A stretch of DNA of 64,000 bases. Source: Baylisascaris procyonis. Taxonomy: Eukaryota > Nematoda > Chromadorea > Rhabditida > Ascarididae. Under the pieces are notes generated by a model. The model searched no databases. It had not been told where the DNA came from and saw only the letters and a list, made by a program, of their open reading frames with translations. The stretch spans positions 771,501-835,500 of the forward strand of contig JAZARR010000188.1 in assembly GCA_037389465.1 (NCBI GenBank), read 5' to 3'. Below are positions 1 to 13,146 of the stretch, one piece after another. The first letter of the stretch is position 1. Each line of letters starts with the position of its first letter. The position numbers were made by a program, and so were the translations under genes.

Positions 1-3000
1 ATTCTACTTATCGGCGATTGCATTTCATTTGGCTCTTTATTTAGCGCTTCATCTTTTGTTTCTTTTCTTTAAAGCTTGTGCCTCGCGATCATGCAGGTGC
101 GATCATCCAGACCTAATGCTTCCGGATTATCCGGACTTGATGCTTCAGGATTTTTCAGGATGCTTCAGGAAAGTTCTTCAGCAAATAAAAATTTTATTCA
201 ACTTTAATCGAATTTATGATCTGCAAGCGCGTTTACTGCATAGATCAAAAGCGTTGTATTATTTTTTAGTACTCTCTGAACAATACTCTACTGCACAAAA
301 CTCTATAGCATCTAAGATCATGAAATATCAGAAGCACAATTGGGAAAAAGTCACCTCAATTCTAGTCCTCAGCTCATTCCATGGTCGACATCGGTAATTG
401 AGTCCATGCTAGGTGTACACTCAGATCAAAGGACTTGCTGGAACCGGAGTCCATATGAAGCAAAAGTCGGAGTCCGGAGTTCGAATTATGGAGCTAACGG
501 GAGACGGGAAATTAGTGATCGCGTTGAAGCAATAATACAAGAAAGGTTTTATACCTATCCAAATGAAATCAAACAAATCGCGTCAAGCTTTCTGCTTCGT
601 TTGAAATTCTTATTCCCTCAATTTCTTATTTATTTCATCACTCCATATATTTACCTGTACTTGTTTACTTTTATTAGTTCTGATGACATCTCGCTCTCAT
701 ATTCCTGTTGTGTCCCGTTAGATGTTCTCCTCACGAACTGTTTTCGAAAACAAGTGGAAAACTTGTGAGGAAGATGTACCATTGTGTATTTCTACACTTT
801 AGTTGATGAAATCAACATGTTGGCAAAATTTGCATAAAGAATGATGCTTGATAATTCATTTCCGGTTAAAAAATTCTGCCGAAAGGTTAATTTTTTTTTC
901 TTTTTTTGAAGTCACGACGAATTTGTTGTTAAGCAATTTGATTTGCAAATTTAATGACGCGTTTAATTGTCAATAATCGATAATTCATAGAGGAATCCAA
1001 CCGTACTATTCTTTTCGATCGTTCTTTCATCTTCCGTTACATATCCGCTGATAACGATAATAAGTTAAAATGATGTAATCAACTGGATGCTTACAATAGA
1101 GACCAGAAGCAGTGATAAGCATACTTGATCAGAGATTATTGATAGAAATCAGTATCCATATACCCGATCCAGACTTCCCTCAAAGAAACTCGTCTAGCAT
1201 ACTCTCAACAATAGTTTATTGCTATCGAATCTCAACATAAATTAATTTCAAGGATCGTTATTAAGGCAAAAGACAAAACTGTGGATTAGTGTGGATTGAA
1301 GCAACTTCTTAATAGAATAACCCTGAATCTCACAAAAATGAGGCAAATATCTTCGAGTAGTGAATTAGGGATATATGTGAGCACCAAGAAGATATGGATG
1401 CTATCAGCTGTCACAAAAGAATATCGAGAATCATTACCGAAATCGCATTCGTCGATAGAAAAATTAAGTTATTGACTCCGCTGAGCAATGAAAGTGGAGA
1501 ACTTTGTAATCGAACTCGAGATGAGGGAGTTTAGATGGGCAGCAAGATTGTCCGCAATCAAAAATGATAAATAGGCGGAAGGAATTACGGAATGGACGTC
1601 ACGAACTGGTAAAAGAAGTTGAAGCTGACGTACAAAGAGTTGGAGTCACTCTTTGAGAACAACGTCAGAAAACACTTCAATCAGAAAAGCAATTAATCGG
1701 AGCAATTGAAAGCGAAATAAAGAGATATTGCTTCTTAATAACTAATCTGTTAATTAAAATAAACTAGAGTATATAAAGAATCCACCAAATACGTTCATAA
1801 AGAAGGCCAGATTTATAAAAATATATTGTACTGATATATTATAATTTATCTTATTGATAAGTAATTGAAATAATATATTATTATTAAAATATATTTTATT
1901 ATAGATAGAATTAAAAGAGTATGTTCGTCATATGCAATAATAGAAGATTAAATCAGAAAAATGTTTTATATTACTCTACGAAAAGGCCTATATGATGATA
2001 AAGGATGGATTTATAATGAGGATTTTATAATTCAGATAGGGGAGACCCATAATATGTAATAATATTGGAATTATAAATAATCTTTTATTATAACTGTAAA
2101 AATTATTATTATTTGTAACTAATGGTATTTTATACTCACCAAAAGATAAAAAATGTTTTATAATAAATATACGTAAAATCATCATATATAACAAGGAAAG
2201 ATAAAATCATATCTTTATTGCCATTACAGGATATCATCCACTATGATGGATAAACGATGGATTTATAAGGAATATTTTTATAATCAATAAATAAGGAATT
2301 ATACGTCAATTTTTGGAATGTTCTCTAGCATAGCAGGGAATGCTATTTGAAATGATGACTCAATTATTTCTATTCACCGATTGTTTGACTGATTTAAAAA
2401 AAGATTTAAATCCTAAATAATTTCGCGACAATAAATTTAAGCGTATCGCTTATCGTACTGAAATTATTGAGAGATGCTATTTCCCTCCCCTCCCTTTCCT
2501 CCCTCTTCGCTTTATTCCCCTTCCCCCCTCCTCCCCCTCCCATCAATCTTCGCTTCTCTTCGTGAAATGTACATCTCTGCGTTACAGGTGTATAATACTA
2601 CAGGTAGGGTGAAATGCTCTATCATTGCAGGTAGCCTCCAATGCTTTCAATTTTTCGAATTTTTTTTTTCAATTTTTCGATTACAGGTAAAATTACAGGT
2701 AAATTCCGATCCTTTTTCTCATTGAATGTTTATATGAATCAAACAAAAGAAATCGAGAAAACATGTGAGAGAAATTTTTCATATACCATCGTTTATCTTT
2801 TTCTTTGGTGTGAGTGATTTCTGTTCAAAGAATTTTTTTTTTCCATTTTGTTTTTATGTTGGTACGATATGCGCTATACATCGAATTGAGGAAAAAAACA
2901 ATGTAGACGTGCATTTCAACTGCAATAAAACTTTTATACGTCGATCTAAATGATCTATTACAATTGTTTTAAAATGTTTAAAATTGCATTAAAATTTTCG

Positions 3001-3036
3001 ATTCTCTTTGTTATTCTCTTGTTTTTGTCATATTTT
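1..3036. other. AT-rich non-coding stretch
   Basis: No exon chain can be built here. Two overlapping open stretches (29-397 and 340-768, + strand) have no ATG at their 5' ends and no family resemblance. Bases 105-175 hold short imperfect repeats of a 'cc/ggac..gatgcttc' type. Around 726-772 an inverted repeat (TCCTCAC / GTGAGGA) can form a hairpin. Bases 1260-1740 are less AT-rich and have short purine-rich open runs broken by stops in every frame; this could be a decayed coding relic, but no family is recognisable. Bases 2478-2550 are a C/T tract. Confidence 0.6.
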
Positions 3037-6000
3037 TGCATTACATTGCATTGCATTGCATTGCATTGCATTACATTGCATTGCATTGCATTACATTGCA
3101 TTGCATTGCATTGCATTGCATTGCATTGCATTGCATTGCATTACATTGCATTTCGTTGCATTACATTGCATTTCGTTGCGTTACATTGCATTTCATTGCA
3201 TTACATTGCATTTCATTGCATTACATTGCATTTCATTGCATTACATTGCATTGCATTGCATTACATTGCATTGCATTACATTGCATTGCATTGCATTACA
3301 TTGCATTGCATTGCATTACATTGCATTGCATTGCATTACATTGCATTGCATTGCATTACATTGCATTGCATTGCATTACATTGCATTGCATTGCATTGCA
3401 TTACATTGCATTGCATTGCATTACATTGCATTGCATTGCATTACATTGCATTGCATTGCATTACATTGCATTGCATTGCATTACATTGCATTGCATTGCA
3501 TTACATTGCATTGCATTGCATTACATTGCATTGCATTGCATTACATTGCATTGCATTGCATTACATTGCATTGCATTGCATTACATTGCATTGCATTGCA
3601 TTACATTGCATTGCATTGCATTACATTGCATTGCATTGCATTACATTGCATTGCATTGCATTACATTGCATTACATTGCATTTCATTGCATTACATTGCA
3701 TTTCATTGCGTTACATTGCATTTCATTGCATTTCATTGCATTACATTGCATTACATTGCATTACATTGCATTTCATTGCATTACATTGCATTTCATTGCA
3801 TTACATTGCATTTCATTGCGTTACATTGCATTTCATTGCATTACATTGCATTACATTGCATTTCATTGCATTACATTGCATTACATTGCATTACATTGCA
3901 TTACATTGCATTTCATTGCATTGCATTGCATTGCATTGCATTGCATTAAATTGCATTGCATTGCATTGCATTACATTGCATTTCATTGCATTACATTGCA
4001 TTTCATTGCATTACATTGCATTTCATTGCATTACATTGCATTTCATTGCATTACATTGCATTGCATTGCATTGCATTAAATTGCATTGCATTGCATTACA
4101 TTGCATTTTATTGCGTTACATTGCATTTCATTGCATTTCATTGCATTACATTGCAATACATTGCATTGCATTGCATTAAATTGCATTGCATTGCATTACA
4201 TTGCATTTCATTGCGTTACATTGCATTTCATTGCATTTCATTGCATTACATTGCAATACATTGCATTACATTGCATTTCATTGCATTACATTGCATTACA
4301 TTGCATTTCATTGCATTACATTGCATTTCATTGCATTACATTGCATTTCATTGCGTTACATTGCATTTCATTGCATTACATTGCATTTCATTGCATTACG
4401 TTGCATTGCATTACATTGCATTGCTTTGCATTACATTGCATTGCATTGCATTACATTGCATTGCATTGCATTACATTGCACTACATTGCATTTCATTGCA
4501 TTACATTGCATTTCATTGCGTTACATTGCATTTCGTTGCATTTCATTGCATTACATTGCATTACATTGCATTACATTGCATTTCATTGCATTACATTGCA
4601 TTTCATTGCATTACATTGCATTTCATTGCATTACATTGCATTTCATTGCATTACATTGCATTTCATTGCATTACATTGCATTGCATTGCATTGCATTGCA
4701 TTGCATTGCATTGCATTACATTGCATTGCATTGCATTACATTGCATTGCATTGCATTACATTGCATTGCATTGCATTACATTGCATTGCATTGCATTACA
4801 TTGCATTGCATTGCATTACATTGCATTGCATTACATTACATTGCATTGCATTACATTACATTGCATTGCATTGCATTACATTGCATTGCATTGCATTACA
4901 TTGCATTGCATTGCATTACATTGCATTGCATTGCATTTCATTGCATTACATTGCATTTCATTGCATTACATTGCATTTCATTGCGTTACATTGCATTTCA
5001 TTGCATTTCATTGCATTACATTGCATTACATTGCATTTCATTGCATTACATTGCATTTCATTGCATTACATTGCATTTCATTGCGTTACATTGCATTTCA
5101 TTGCATTACATTGCATTACATTGCATTTCATTGCATTACATTGCATTTCATTGCATTACATTGCATTACATTGCATTACATTGCATTTCATTGCATTACA
5201 TTGCATTTCATTGCATTACATTGCATTGCATTGCATTGCATTAAATTGCATTGCATTGCATTGCATTGCATTGCATTGCATTGCATTACATTGCATTGCA
5301 TTGCATTACATTGCATTGCATTACATTGCATTGCATTGCATTACATTGCATTATATTGCATTTCATTGCATTACATTGCATTTCATTGCGTTACATTGCA
5401 TTTCATTGCATTTCATTGCATTACATTGCATTTCATTGCATTACATTGCATTTCATTGCATTACATTGCATTTCATTGCATTACATTGCATTACATTGCA
5501 TTTCATTGCATTACATTGCATTTCATTGCATTACATTGCATTACATTGCATTTCATTGCATTACATTGCACTACATTGCATTTCATTGCATTACATTGCA
5601 TTGCATTGCATTACATTGCATTGCATTGCATTACATTGCATTGCATTGCATTACACTGCATTGCATTGCATTACATTGCATTGCATTGCATTACATTGCA
5701 TTGCATTGCATTACATTGCATTGCATTGCATTACATTGCATTGCATTGCATTACATTGCATTGCATTGCATTACATTGCATTGCATTACATTGCATTGCA
5801 TTGCATTACATTGCATTACATTGCATTACATTGCATTGCATTGCATTACATTGCATTGCATTACATTGCATTGCATTGCATTACATTGCATTGCATTGCA
5901 TTACATTGCATTGCATTGCATTACATTGCATTGCATTGCATTACATTGCATTGCATTGCATTACATTGCATTGCATTGCATTACATTGCATTGCATTGCA

Positions 6001-8050
6001 TTACATTGCATTACATTGCATTTCATTGCATTACATTGCATTTCATTGCGTTACATTGCATTTCATTGCGTTACATTGCATTTCATTGCATTACATTGCA
6101 TTACATTGCATTTCATTGCATTACATTGCATTTCATTGCATTACATTGCATTACATTGCATTACATTGCATTTCATTGCATTACATTGCATTTCATTGCA
6201 TTACATTGCATTGCATTGCATTGCATTGCATTGCATTGCATTGCATTGCATTGCATTACATTGCATTGCATTGCATTGCATTACATTGCATTGCATTGCA
6301 TTACATTGCATTACATTGCATTACATTGCATTACATTGCATTTCATTGCATTACATTGCATTTCATTGCGTTACATTGCATTTCATTGCATTTCATTGCA
6401 TTACATTGCATTACATTGCATTACATTGCATTACACTGCATTGCATTGCATTGCATTACATTGCATTGCATTGCATTACATTGCACTACATTGCATTTCA
6501 TTGCATTACATTGCATTTCATTGCGTTACATTGCATTTCGTTGCATTTCATTGCATTACATTGGATTACATTGCATTACATTGCATTTCATTGCATTACA
6601 TTGCATTGCATTGCATTACATTGCACTACATTGCATTTCATTGCATTACATTGCATTTCATTGCGTTACATTGCATTTCGTTGCATTTCATTGCATTACA
6701 TTGCATTACATTGCATTACATTGCATTTCATTGCATTACATTGCATTTCATTGCATTACATTGCATTACATTGCATTTCATTGCATTACATTGCATTTCA
6801 TTGCGTTACATTGCATTTCATTGCATTACATTGCATTTCATTGCATTACATTGCATTTCATTGCATTACATTGCATTTCATTGCATTACATTGCATTTCA
6901 TTGCATTACATTGCATTTCATTGCATTACATTGCATTTCATTGCATTGCATTGCATTGCATTGCATTGCATTGCATTGCATTACATTGCATTGCATTGCA
7001 TTACATTGCATTGCATTGCATTACATTGCATTGCATTGCATTACATTGTATTACATTGCATTTCATTGCATTACATTGCATTTCATTGCGTTACATTGCA
7101 TTTCGTTGCATTTCATTGCATTTCATTGCATTGCATTGCATTGCATTACATTGCATTGCATTGCATTACATTGCATTGCATTACATTGCATTGCATTGCA
7201 TTACATTGCATTTCATTGCATTACATTGCATTTCATTGCGTTACATTGCATTTCATTGCATTTCATTGCATTACATTGCATTACATTGCATTACATTGCA
7301 TTTCATTGCATTACACTGCATTACATTGCATTTCATTGCATTACATTGCATTACATTGCATTACATTGCATTTCATTGCATTACATTGCATTTCATTGCG
7401 TTACATTGCATTTCATTGCGTTACATTGCATTTCGTTGCATTACATTGCATTTCATTGCATTACATTGCATTTCATTGCATTACATTGCATTTCATTGCA
7501 TTACATTGCATTGCATTGCATTACATTGCATTACATTGCATTTCATTGCATTACATTGCATTTCATTGCATTACATTGCATTGCATTGCATTACATTGCA
7601 TTGCATTGCATTGCATTACATTGCATTGCATTGCATTGCATTGCATTGCATTGCATTACATTGCATTGCATTGCATTACATTGCATTACATTGCATTTCA
7701 TTGCATTACATTGCATTTCATTGCATTACATTGCATTTCATTGCATTACATTGCATTTCATTGCATTACATTGCATTGCATTGCATTGCATTGCATTGCA
7801 TTACATTGCATTGCATTGCATTACATTGCATTGCATTGCATTACATTGCATTGCATTACATTACATTGCATTACATTGCATTTCATTGCATTACATTGCA
7901 TTACATTGCATTGCATTGCATTACATTGCATTGCATTACATTACATTGCATTGCATTACATTACATTGCATTGCATTACATTACATTGCATTGCATTACA
8001 TTACATTGCATTGCATTGCATTACATTGCATTGCATTGCATTACATTGCA
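3037..8050. repeat. ~5 kb pentanucleotide satellite (TTGCA/TTACA/TTTCA)
   Basis: About 5,010 bp consist almost entirely of head-to-tail 5-bp units: TTGCA (G type), TTACA (A type) and TTTCA (T type), with rare TTAAA, TTGCG, TTTCG, CTACA or TTGTA variants. No other sequence interrupts it. In most places every second unit is G type, giving a 10-bp TTNCATTGCA register. Blocks follow a GGGA order (20-bp higher-order unit, for example 3260-3660 and 5590-5770) or an AGTG order (for example 3660-3900 and 6720-6935). Whole blocks recur, such as the CTACA-T-TTGCG-TTTCG series near 4490, 6485 and 6625. Sense frames have no stops for thousands of bases only because of the repeat composition. The right edge decays at 8051-8085 into degenerate copies. 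This is not a gene. Confidence 0.97.
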
Positions 8051-8085
8051 ATTTCAATTACTTTTATTGCATTTCATCTTCGATA

Positions 8086-8815
8086 TTTTTAAATATGAAG
8101 AAATAACTTAAAATGAACTGATAATCGTTCAAAATATTCGTTAAACAAAATTTATATGGAAGTGCGAACAAGAAAAATTACGTTTCTTTTTAATGTAAAA
8201 TAAATAAATATGCTAGAATTCGAGTTTAGAAACTTTCAAATGTGTTGCCGGGTGTTGATGGAGGTAGAAACCCTCCTCCTGTCATCTCTGAGATTGAGTC
8301 TGTAGATTAGATTCTCGCAATTTCCCCTCTATTTTGCATCTTTCGTCCTTGTTATCTACTCTATTTTGCATCTGTCATGTACATTTATATCTACCTATAT
8401 CAGTGAGGTTTTTTTTTTTAAACAAAAAAGTTGGAATTTTGATCTGCTTAGATTTGTGGGTGATAAACTTAAAATTTAAAACTTTTGATAAACTTAAAAC
8501 TTTAAATTTAAATAAAGTGGAATAAAATAGTGATATGTTGTTGAAAACACAAACATTGAATAGATATAACCAGTTGATGAAGAAGGATTGCATACTTTTT
8601 TTTTTTGAATGTTCTTTGATCGATTTAAGAGCAAAATTGCACGTAACTTAAGAATGGGGGCGATACTAAGGTAAGCAAATTTCTTCGAATTTGATTGCTG
8701 CTTATCGCACTTGCGAATGACGTTTACTGAGGTCATCAAATGACGAAAGCATCCTATGTTGCAGCTGTCATTAACGTTGCTTATTGCCAGTCTATTGCAC
8801 CCTCTGTGAAGTGTC
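8086..8815. other. Non-coding spacer between satellite and candidate promoter
   Basis: AT-rich unique sequence. Short open runs on both strands have no ATG-to-exon structure. Nothing else is recognised. Confidence 0.6.
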
Positions 8816-8864
8816 TATATAAAAGAGCGCATCGAGTTGTTCGTTTATATTGGTGAAAACATCG
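8816..8864 (+). promoter_or_regulatory. Candidate TATA promoter and 5' leader exon
   Basis: A textbook TATA box (TATATAAAAG, 8816-8825) lies about 30 bp upstream of a possible start region near 8845. A consensus donor (ATCG|GTGAGA) follows after 8864. A pyrimidine-rich acceptor (TTCTTCTTCCATAAG) ends at 9366, so a non-coding leader exon spliced to the small ORF at 9433 is conceivable. The box is seen; the promoter function and the splice are inferred. Confidence 0.3.
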
Positions 8865-9432
8865 GTGAGAATTCCTTTTATTTTATTTTTTTAAATTAAA
8901 TTATTTAAATGTAGAGAAGTTTATTCCGAAAGTTTAGCAAAGCAAATTGTTTCTAAAGTATAAGAGTAGTTGAATTGATTAGAATAATACAATTGGAATT
9001 GATTCGACTTGTAGATTTTTTTGTGATGCGAAATGTAGAAAGTTAATTTTTTGGGGGATTTGAAATTAAAATTAAACTTATTTAAGGAGAGAAGCTGTAA
9101 CGTTTATGTAGGTAGCAAATTAGCAGTTTCAAGTTTTTGGTTTATATTTTTTGGATTATTGGATGAGAATAGATGTGATTATCAGTGATAACTTCTTAAT
9201 CGAATTAGATAGTATAGCTGGTAGGATCAATCGGTTGTCACAAAAACAATTTTTCATTGTTTTCTTTATAAATTCACCTCTGATATTTTAATTTCTTTTT
9301 ATTTTAATAAGTGAATATCATAACTGTTGTTGTCTAGACATTGGGTCAATTTCTTCTTCCATAAGTATATTCGTTATTTAATTGGGAGAGAGGGGGAGAG
9401 GGAAACAGAATGAATCCCGTTTTTTATATATA

Positions 9433-9597
9433 ATGAGACTAGAAGTGAGAAAACTTGAAAAAACGCTGAAAAAATCTGAATCATTCGCTTCGAAGACGAT
9501 AAAATGCAGACCGTATGAGAGCGACGTTCTTGAGAGGGTAGACAGGTCGCATATGTGGGAGATATTTGATCAACAATTCTTACATAAACCACAATAA
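9433..9597 (+). CDS. Unrecognised 54-residue ORF (weak candidate)
   Basis: ATG to TAA, 54 codons, encoding a basic, charged peptide. It begins MRLEVRKLEKTLKK, which could be amphipathic helix, and has no signal peptide or membrane segment. An AATAAA motif (9593-9598) overlaps the stop codon. Upstream are a possible leader exon and TATA box at 8816-8864, joined through an acceptor at 9365-9366. A seven-codon upstream ORF (ATG at 9410) lies just before the start. No family is recognised. It could equally be a chance ORF: an antisense open frame covers the same bases. Confidence 0.2.
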   Translation: MRLEVRKLEKTLKKSESFASKTIKCRPYESDVLERVDRSHMWEIFDQQFLHKPQ

Positions 9598-12140
9598 AGC
9601 TATTAAGTACCATAATGGGGCAGTATAATTGCTTTTATTTCTTTATAGTTTCGTTGGCAAAAATAGGTTAATAAATTTCTATAATCTGGAGATATAATTT
9701 TTGTTGAGGTATAAAGTTGTCTATTTGGAAAATTTTTGAAATATTTGAATCTGAAATTTTTATTTCGTAAATTTTTCAGAGACCGGAATGGAATTTTCAA
9801 AATTGGATTATTATTTACTCCTTTAAAATATATTATTATTTCAAACTTAGATTACAAAAAATTATAAAAACTATTATTAAAAGATTTATTTATGGAATAT
9901 CCCTTATTTTTGTTTTAAATTGTTATAGCTAAGCATTGGCACCATTAATGGTACCAGTACTATGGTACACCGCTTCCGATGCAATTAAAGTGGCTCTGTG
10001 TTTGTCGTCTGCATACTAGTTTTCTTCACTGATAGAGTTATTGCATCTATTCAGCCAATGCACTCATTAAATTAGACGTTATTAGGTGTAATTATTTGGG
10101 TGTGAACAAGTGACGAGTTGATTTTTACGCTAGAATTTAGCTGTTTTCAAATTTTTTGAAATATTCAAATCTGAAATTTTTATTTATAAAATTTAAAAAA
10201 AAATGGAATATAATTTTCAAATTTCGGATTAAGTTAACTTACTAATAAAATATTTATTTAACGAAAAAAATTTTTTTTTCATTTTCGTTAATTTTAATTC
10301 AACAAAACAAAATTCCAAAAACGTCATTTTTCTTTTCAGAAAAAATTCTCTTTTCAGAAATTTAATTTATTCTCTTTGCATCACATCTTTTTCTCCTTTC
10401 TCTTCCTTTCAGGATAGTTGCATGAAAATTGTAGATCATTTCATCTATCAGTTCAAATCATCCTAAAATTTTTATAATCTTTCATCATTCGGCTTCTTCG
10501 GATTGTTCAAAAAAAAAAAAATTTTTTTTTCCTTTCTCTATCTGGATTGAGATAATCGACCCTTAACAATTGTTACTTTTCACTTATCTCTCTTATCGCG
10601 ATCGTTTAAAAGCAGTTTTAATGCACTTCTGCGATCCAAGAAAATGTGATAACGACGCATATTTTTATATTTATTTGTTATCGGTCTCTATTCGATGGTT
10701 GTGACTTGAAAGCTATTTAACTCTTCTTATGAAACTTTTGTAGTTATGAAATGAACCATTGATGGCCTTTGTTGTGATATTTTCTGTTGCTCTTTAAACT
10801 TGTATGCAAATGTTAGGCATTTTAAGGCAGAAAAAAATTTGCACATACTCTACGTTTGCCGATTTTTTTAAAAATTTTTTCATCGGTTGGTCAGTTTTTT
10901 ATGTCTTCATCGGCCGAGTCACAAAACAATTGAAGAAGCATGCTAGAGGAGCTGATGCAATAATGCGCTTTTGTACTTCATTTATCACTAAATAATTTTA
11001 CAAGCTGTCAGCAAGTAATACATATTTGTGGTATTCCATTATCGTATTAATTGATTTGACAGTTAGCATTGATCTATTTTTTTTTAAACAATTAGTCCTT
11101 TTGTGATCCGATCGGTATAATATGAAAAACCGATCGATATGAAGGGTATGCAAATTTTTTCCACCCTTGGCTCTCTCTTAATTCTCTCAGAGGTAATGGA
11201 TCAACACAAAGTTTCATAAAACGATTATATATAATATTTCGATGCTGATTGAATTGAAAAATAAGAAACAAATAGGTAAGCGTAAATATTTACATATACA
11301 TGACAGATACAATATCGCAAAACAAATTTAAAATACAGATGAGTGAGAACTTTGATTTTAAATTCCTATCAGTGTTTGGAAAATGTGAAAAATTTTAGAG
11401 TAACAAGTTTGAAAAATTTCATGAAAATTTTTAAAGAGTTTGAAATCCATAGTCAAAATTTTATGGCATTTTCCCATTATATATTTAATTTTGGTAATTT
11501 ATAGAAGCGGTTGGTCAATTAAAGGAGCGGGAGGGGGGGAGGGTGAGGGAATATAAAAGTGGGAAACAATTCGACGCAAAATCTTGTTTGTTATTATTTT
11601 TGATAATTGATCTTTATTCTTTATTTTATTGCTTAAATGATCGATTTATCGATTTTATGCAATGTTTTGATCAATATTGACGTAATATTGAGTTGATATG
11701 ACGATTAACCTATGATATTGATATGCAATAAGCGGATGTTATTAGCACTAAATTATGACCATCATCTTTAACTGTTATCGATCAATGTATCAATTGAAGG
11801 TAAATCTTAGCGATAAAAATTGTTGACGTAAATAAAGGTGTGAATTATGACGTTCAATTATAAGAGGTATCGAAAAAAAAAAAAACTGATTTAATAAATG
11901 AAGTACCATAAATATAGTGGTAGGGGTGATCGAAAGGTTCGACAGCATTAGGAATATAGGAATATCAGGCCATAAAATGGGGGGTATTTGGTTCGAATCC
12001 ACCCCCCCCCCCTCCCACCAATGTATTTGTTAACTGATATATTATGGCAGCAAGAGATTGCAATTTCATTTGATGTTAATTTCACTGTATAAACGAATGA
12101 ATAGCTATCGAGAACGTAGCTTTTTCGTTTATTACTGTTG

Positions 12141-12176
12141 TTTTCTTTGAACTCTAAGTCTCGAGTTCAAAGAAAA
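12141..12176. repeat. Perfect 14-bp inverted repeat with 8-nt loop
   Basis: TTTTCTTTGAACTC (12141-12154) and its exact reverse complement (12163-12176) flank an 8-base loop. This gives a stable hairpin in DNA or RNA. It lies in non-coding sequence with no adjacent gene. Confidence 0.9.
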
Positions 12177-13084
12177 AATTTCTGGAATGCATTGTTCGTA
12201 ATAGCAACTGAGCTTCACCTCAGGTGTTTAGTGTGACTTCGAGCAACAGATCTCGAAGCAAAACGGGAGTCATCCAATAATATTGTCTTTCCTTTTCCAG
12301 AGCTGGGGTTTATCAGGCCTATAAAGCTTATTCTGAGCATTATTCAGCCTTATTCGGCTCATTTTTGAGTACACTGTCATTCAGCCACCACGACTAAACT
12401 TTCAAAATTATGGAAGATGGGTTCATTTTATGGCGATTGGGTAGTTTTAAAAGAAATGCGACATAATAAAATTGTAACAATTGTTTTTATGTATTTTATT
12501 CATTTGATTTTTAAATGATAGTTTTTAATTTTGATCGTCAATTTCTCTTTGATGGAAAAATATTCGGATCGTTGGAAAATGTTCACTTGGTGAAAAAAAC
12601 TTAGTGCTTTGATACTATTTGCGAGGAGTACATATTTTTGGGAACTGGTAAGTGAAAAAGAGAAGGGGAGAAAGTATTGATAGAATAAAATTGCATCCCT
12701 TTTCAGGAAGGAAAATAATTACCTTTCCTGAAATTTCGATTCCCGAGTTTTTCATCCAATTCACTTCTCTTTAATCTCAGTTTTCATCTTTATAAATTGA
12801 ATAGGAAACTGTTGTGCCGATCGTATAAATTAAATCGATTTTCACTGACAAATTTATAGTTCGGCTGAGGGGAATTTTTTCTGAATTTTGTTGAAGGGTT
12901 TCGTTTGCTACATCTTTTCATCAGCCAAAATTTTCCTCCCAGATGATTTGCGCAGTAAAAAAGAAGGAGAGAAAAATTCGAATATTAGTATAACTGTTTC
13001 GCTGAGAAGTGCTCTGGTAATCAGTTACCTTCTGACGTTAGTATAATGATCGTAGTCGCGAGATTCATTAGCGATTCCTCCTCA

Positions 13085-13086
<2 letters not shown>

Positions 13087-13143
<57 letters not shown>
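13087..13143. repeat. (TA)n microsatellite
   Basis: About 57 bp of uninterrupted alternating AT in non-coding sequence. Confidence 0.97.

Positions 13144-13146
<3 letters not shown>

Noticed and set aside
340..768. 142-codon open stretch
   Set aside because: Begins with TTG, has no recognisable domain and no splice or poly(A) context.
3037..8050. CRISPR-like array
   Set aside because: Head-to-tail units without unique spacers, in eukaryotic DNA.
2950..8111. Giant open reading frames (up to 1,378 codons) over the pentamer array
   Set aside because: They exist in all three sense frames because the repeat lacks stop codons; there is no gene structure.
11975..12012. tRNA-like GGTTCGAATCC
   Set aside because: No pairing T-stem, acceptor stem or cloverleaf can be formed around it.
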